64,000 nt of DNA from positions 62,001 to 126,000 of the forward strand of contig NZ_SNAQ03000005.1 of assembly GCF_004375085.3 (NCBI RefSeq), in the 5' to 3' direction. Of the stretch, positions 61,701-64,000 are shown piece after piece. The stretch's first letter is position 1, and each line of letters opens with the position of its first letter. The notes under the pieces are model-generated. The model saw only the letters and a list, made by a program, of their open reading frames with translations, was not told the origin of the DNA and did no database searches. Position numbers and translations under genes: made by a program. The DNA comes from Lewinella sp. W8. Lineage in GTDB: Bacteria > Bacteroidota > Bacteroidia > Chitinophagales > Saprospiraceae.

Positions 61701-61970
61701 GGAGGGGAGGATTTATCTTCATAATGGCCCGCCGCGGGGTATTGTTCAGTTATTCTCCGGTCGATCGGGGGTTAACACCATGCCGGGTATGCAGCGTACG
61801 CTGACCGTAACCAATACGACTTTTCATCTTTGCTCTTCGGAAAAACTCGGCACCTGCCTCCGGCCATCCCCAAATTCTCCCAACCGATTTTGGACACCCT
61901 TCGCAAACCTTCCTTGCGACTCCAAAGCTTTCCGATCCGGGGATATTTGAGAGCATCCACAGGTTCTTCC

Positions 61971-61978
61971 TATTTTTG
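61971..61978 (+). promoter_or_regulatory. Candidate -7 promoter box of the lpxD region
   Basis: TATTTTTG matches TAnnTTTG, 14 bp before the ATG at 61992. It is probably the start of the small ORF-lpxD transcript. The 290-bp region from 61701 holds no other feature I can support. Confidence 0.5.
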
Positions 61979-61991
61979 CGCAAAATTTGTC

Positions 61992-62279
61992 ATGCGCATT
62001 TTGGGAAGACTGGATCATCCGGTCATGCAAATCACGGTTTTTGAAAACGATGGGCGATTCCCCGTTCAGTTTGAGTTGGGCGGACTTCGCCAGACCTTCC
62101 GGTTCCGGAAGTCGGCTTCCCTGAATAATTTTGGCGACGTCAAACGGATGCTGGACGACGCCTTTATCGATCAGGTGCTCGAGCAGTTCAGGCCCATGCA
62201 GCGCATACAGTCAGCATTACTGAATCGACAGATTCAGGAGGAGCAATCGGCTGCAGACGAACTCCCGGACATCATTTAA
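61992..62279 (+). CDS. Conserved-looking small cytoplasmic protein upstream of lpxD
   Basis: 95 residues from [18 protein letters not shown]; an internal Met at residue 12 is an alternative start. No signal or membrane segment. It has a short beta pattern ([29 protein letters not shown]) followed by amphipathic helices ([36 protein letters not shown]). I do not recognise the family. lpxD starts 16 bp later on the same strand, and the promoter box sits just upstream, so it is probably the first gene of that operon. A role in lipid A control is only a guess from position. Confidence 0.6.
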   Translation: MRILGRLDHPVMQITVFENDGRFPVQFELGGLRQTFRFRKSASLNNFGDVKRMLDDAFIDQVLEQFRPMQRIQSALLNRQIQEEQSAADELPDII

Positions 62280-62295
62280 GGACCAACCAAAGCAC

Positions 62296-63351
62296 ATGAA
62301 GATTACTGCCGCCGAACTGGCCCATAAAATCAACGCCACCATCGAAGGTGATCCGGAGGTCGTCATTACCACTCCCGCCAAGATCGAGGAGGCTGGCCCC
62401 GGAAGCATCACCTTCCTGGCCAACCCCGCCTACGAACACTTCCTGTACGGATCCGAGGCCACGGCGGTGTTGGTCAGTCGTGATTTTCAACCCAAATCCC
62501 CGGTGGCGGCCACCATGCTGCGGGTAGACAACGTTTACGAGACCGTTAGCCAACTGCTGGCCCTCTACCAACAGGACGAGGCCACCAAAACGCGGCGGGC
62601 CATTTCGGCCAATGCAGCCATCGACGAGACCTCCAGCCTGGGGGCCAACGTCCGCATCGGCAAATTTTCCGTGGTGGAAGCCGGGGCTTCCATTGGCGAC
62701 GACACCGTCGTTCTCGACCAGGTGTACATCGGGCCCCAGGTCCGGATCGGCAAGCGATGTACCATCTACCCGGGGGTGCGGATCTTACGTGACTGCGTCA
62801 TTGGCGACGATTGCGTGCTGCACGCCAACGTGGTGGTGGGCGGTGACGGCTTTGGCTTTGTTCCCGACGAAAACAATCACTACAAAAAGGTACCCCAGAT
62901 CGGTAAGGTGATCATCGAAGACCGGGTAGAAATCGGTGCGGGGACCACCATTGACCGGGCGACGATGGGCGCCACCATCATTCGGTCGGGGGTGAAGCTG
63001 GACAACCTCATCCAGATTGCCCACAACGTGGAAATTGGCCAAAACACCGTGATCGCCGCCCAGGTGGGCGTTGCGGGATCTTCGAAAATCGGGGCCAATT
63101 GCCGCATCGGGGGGCAGGCCGGCATTGCCGGCCACGTTAAGATTGCCGACGGCACCCAGATTCAGGCCCAGAGTGGCGTGGGGTCCAACATCACCGACGC
63201 CAGCGCACAGCTGGGGGGAACTCCGGCCTTCAAATTCAGCGACTACATGCGCAGCTACGCCGTCTTCAAGCAACTCCCGGAGCTCAATCGTCTCATCCCA
63301 AGGATGAAAAAACAGCTGGAGGAACTTTCCAAAAAGGACCAGCTATCCTAA
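62296..63351 (+). CDS. lpxD: UDP-3-O-(3-hydroxyacyl)glucosamine N-acyltransferase
   Basis: 351 residues. The N-terminal uridine-binding domain (about 1-100) is followed by a left-handed beta helix of hexapeptide repeats (about 105-310, e.g. [27 protein letters not shown]) and a C-terminal helix ([20 protein letters not shown]). The catalytic His lies in [11 protein letters not shown] near 239. It adds the second 3-hydroxyacyl chain to the glucosamine nitrogen, the third step of lipid A synthesis. lpxC follows 120 bp downstream with its own promoter box. Confidence 0.95.
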   Translation: MKITAAELAHKINATIEGDPEVVITTPAKIEEAGPGSITFLANPAYEHFLYGSEATAVLVSRDFQPKSPVAATMLRVDNVYETVSQLLALYQQDEATKTRRAISANAAIDETSSLGANVRIGKFSVVEAGASIGDDTVVLDQVYIGPQVRIGKRCTIYPGVRILRDCVIGDDCVLHANVVVGGDGFGFVPDENNHYKKVPQIGKVIIEDRVEIGAGTTIDRATMGATIIRSGVKLDNLIQIAHNVEIGQNTVIAAQVGVAGSSKIGANCRIGGQAGIAGHVKIADGTQIQAQSGVGSNITDASAQLGGTPAFKFSDYMRSYAVFKQLPELNRLIPRMKKQLEELSKKDQLS

Positions 63352-63412
63352 GTCTGAGCGCACCGAACGAATACCGTTCTGGCCTCGTCTTACGGATGCC
63401 CTACGAAAAACC

Positions 63413-63420
63413 TATCTTTG
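63413..63420 (+). promoter_or_regulatory. Candidate -7 promoter box for lpxC
   Basis: TATCTTTG followed by CGGCC matches TAnnTTTG; the lpxC ATG is at 63472, giving a leader of about 45 nt. Confidence 0.5.
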
Positions 63421-63471
63421 CGGCCTGATTTGCCGTCCATACTTTCTTTTGCTACCCCACCAGATTGAAAT

Positions 63472-64000
63472 ATGAATCAACGCACGATTGCATCAACGCT
63501 TAGCCTGAGTGGCGTTGGCCTCCACACCGGAGCCCAGGTGACCCTTACTTTTCACCCCGCTCCCGTTGGCCATGGCGTGAAGTTCAAGCGTACGGATCTC
63601 GAGAACGCTCCCGTGATTGCCGCCGACGTTAACCGGGTCATGAGCACGGATCGCTCCACCACCATCGGCACCGATGATGGCAGCGTATCCACGGTAGAGC
63701 ACCTGCTCTCGGCGCTGTCCGGCCTGCAAATTGACAACCTGCTGGTTGAAATCGACGGCCCGGAAGTTCCCATTCTGGACGGCAGCGCCAGCCCCTTCGT
63801 CGAAGTCCTCAACGGCGTTGGCGTAGAAGAACAGGACACTCCCCGCGACTACTTCATCGTAGAAGAGCCCATCTCCTACCGCGACGAAGCTACCGGTTCG
63901 GAGCTGGTGGCCCTGCCCTACGACGGCTTTGAGGTTGTCTCCATGATCGATTTTGACAGCCCCGTGCTCGGGCAGCAGTACGCTACGCTCCGGGGCGACA
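63472..64000 (+). CDS. lpxC: UDP-3-O-acyl-GlcNAc deacetylase, N-terminal part (runs off the edge)
   Basis: The first 176 codons, from MNQRTIASTLSLSGVGLHTG. LpxC signatures: GVGLHTG, RSTTIG, TVEHLLSALSGL with the first zinc His (about residue 78), IDGPEVPILDGSA, and the SELVALPYDGF stretch of domain II. It removes the N-acetyl group, the committed step of lipid A synthesis. In many Bacteroidota lpxC is fused to fabZ; the fusion point would lie beyond the window and cannot be checked. The frame is open to the last base. Confidence 0.93.
   Translation, partial: MNQRTIASTLSLSGVGLHTGAQVTLTFHPAPVGHGVKFKRTDLENAPVIAADVNRVMSTDRSTTIGTDDGSVSTVEHLLSALSGLQIDNLLVEIDGPEVPILDGSASPFVEVLNGVGVEEQDTPRDYFIVEEPISYRDEATGSELVALPYDGFEVVSMIDFDSPVLGQQYATLRGD

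Overview
The window reads as a chromosomal segment of a Bacteroidota bacterium, most likely of the Saprospiria/Lewinella type (the genus is an inference). The signs are: type IX secretion cargo of both kinds (type A C-terminal sorting domains at 37.1 and 50.7 kb, a type B gliding-associated C-terminus at 33 kb), a PorP/SprF protein, many secreted or lipoprotein hydrolases, menaquinone synthesis by the futalosine route (MqnD), the GRP sugar transporter, lpxD followed by lpxC, and Bacteroidota-type -7 boxes (TAnnTTTG) before several genes. GC content is visibly above 50 %, and third-position GC creates many long antisense shadow ORFs, which are left out. No rRNA, CRISPR array, prophage or intact insertion sequence is visible. 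One tRNA is present, tRNA-Leu(TAA).

Layout. 0-9 kb: a membrane-anchored AraC regulator, an MscS channel, mqnD, an RluA pseudouridine synthase overlapping a BioF-like enzyme, a small outer-membrane barrel, a 62-bp minisatellite that runs into the start of a lipoprotein gene, and an amidohydrolase lipoprotein. 8.6-18.7 kb: an SDR/CoA-transferase pair, an M28 peptidase, a HEIGH-type metalloprotease, a DsbA-like protein, and a large propeller-HEAT-cytochrome c lipoprotein. 18.8-26 kb: an orphan ketosynthase, a DUF3524 glycosyltransferase (candidate tRNA-queuosine mannosyltransferase), a GH26 mannanase, a THUMP-domain rRNA methyltransferase, a coiled-coil protein and a secreted caspase-like protein. 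26-42 kb: a PorP/SprF gene with a 1967-residue type B adhesin, a patatin, tRNA-Leu, an acyl-CoA carboxylase subunit, a type A secreted protein, and a divergent LytTR regulator/TPR histidine kinase pair.

42-64 kb: an Asp-box propeller protein coupled to a class V aminotransferase, ribokinase plus GRP transporter (sugar uptake and phosphorylation), hemE, a degenerate M23 protein, a secreted ExeM/NucH-type nuclease, a run of hydroxyacyl-CoA dehydrogenase, cobalamin adenosyltransferase, ABC ATPase and gatC, an aminotransferase, two tandem paralogous barrel-like proteins, a GDSL lipoprotein, and the start of a lipid A locus (small ORF, lpxD, lpxC running off the right edge).

The least ordinary content is non-coding. 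A 173-bp tandem repeat at 56.7-57.1 kb has units that fold into a closed multi-stem structure. A 161-bp palindromic MITE-like element at 46.4 kb is flanked by TTA direct repeats. A second element with terminal inverted repeats at 34.3 kb has a truncated relative at 58.5 kb. A long hairpin sits between convergent genes at 23.6 kb. The 62-bp minisatellite lies at 6.2 kb. None of these could be searched against a database here.
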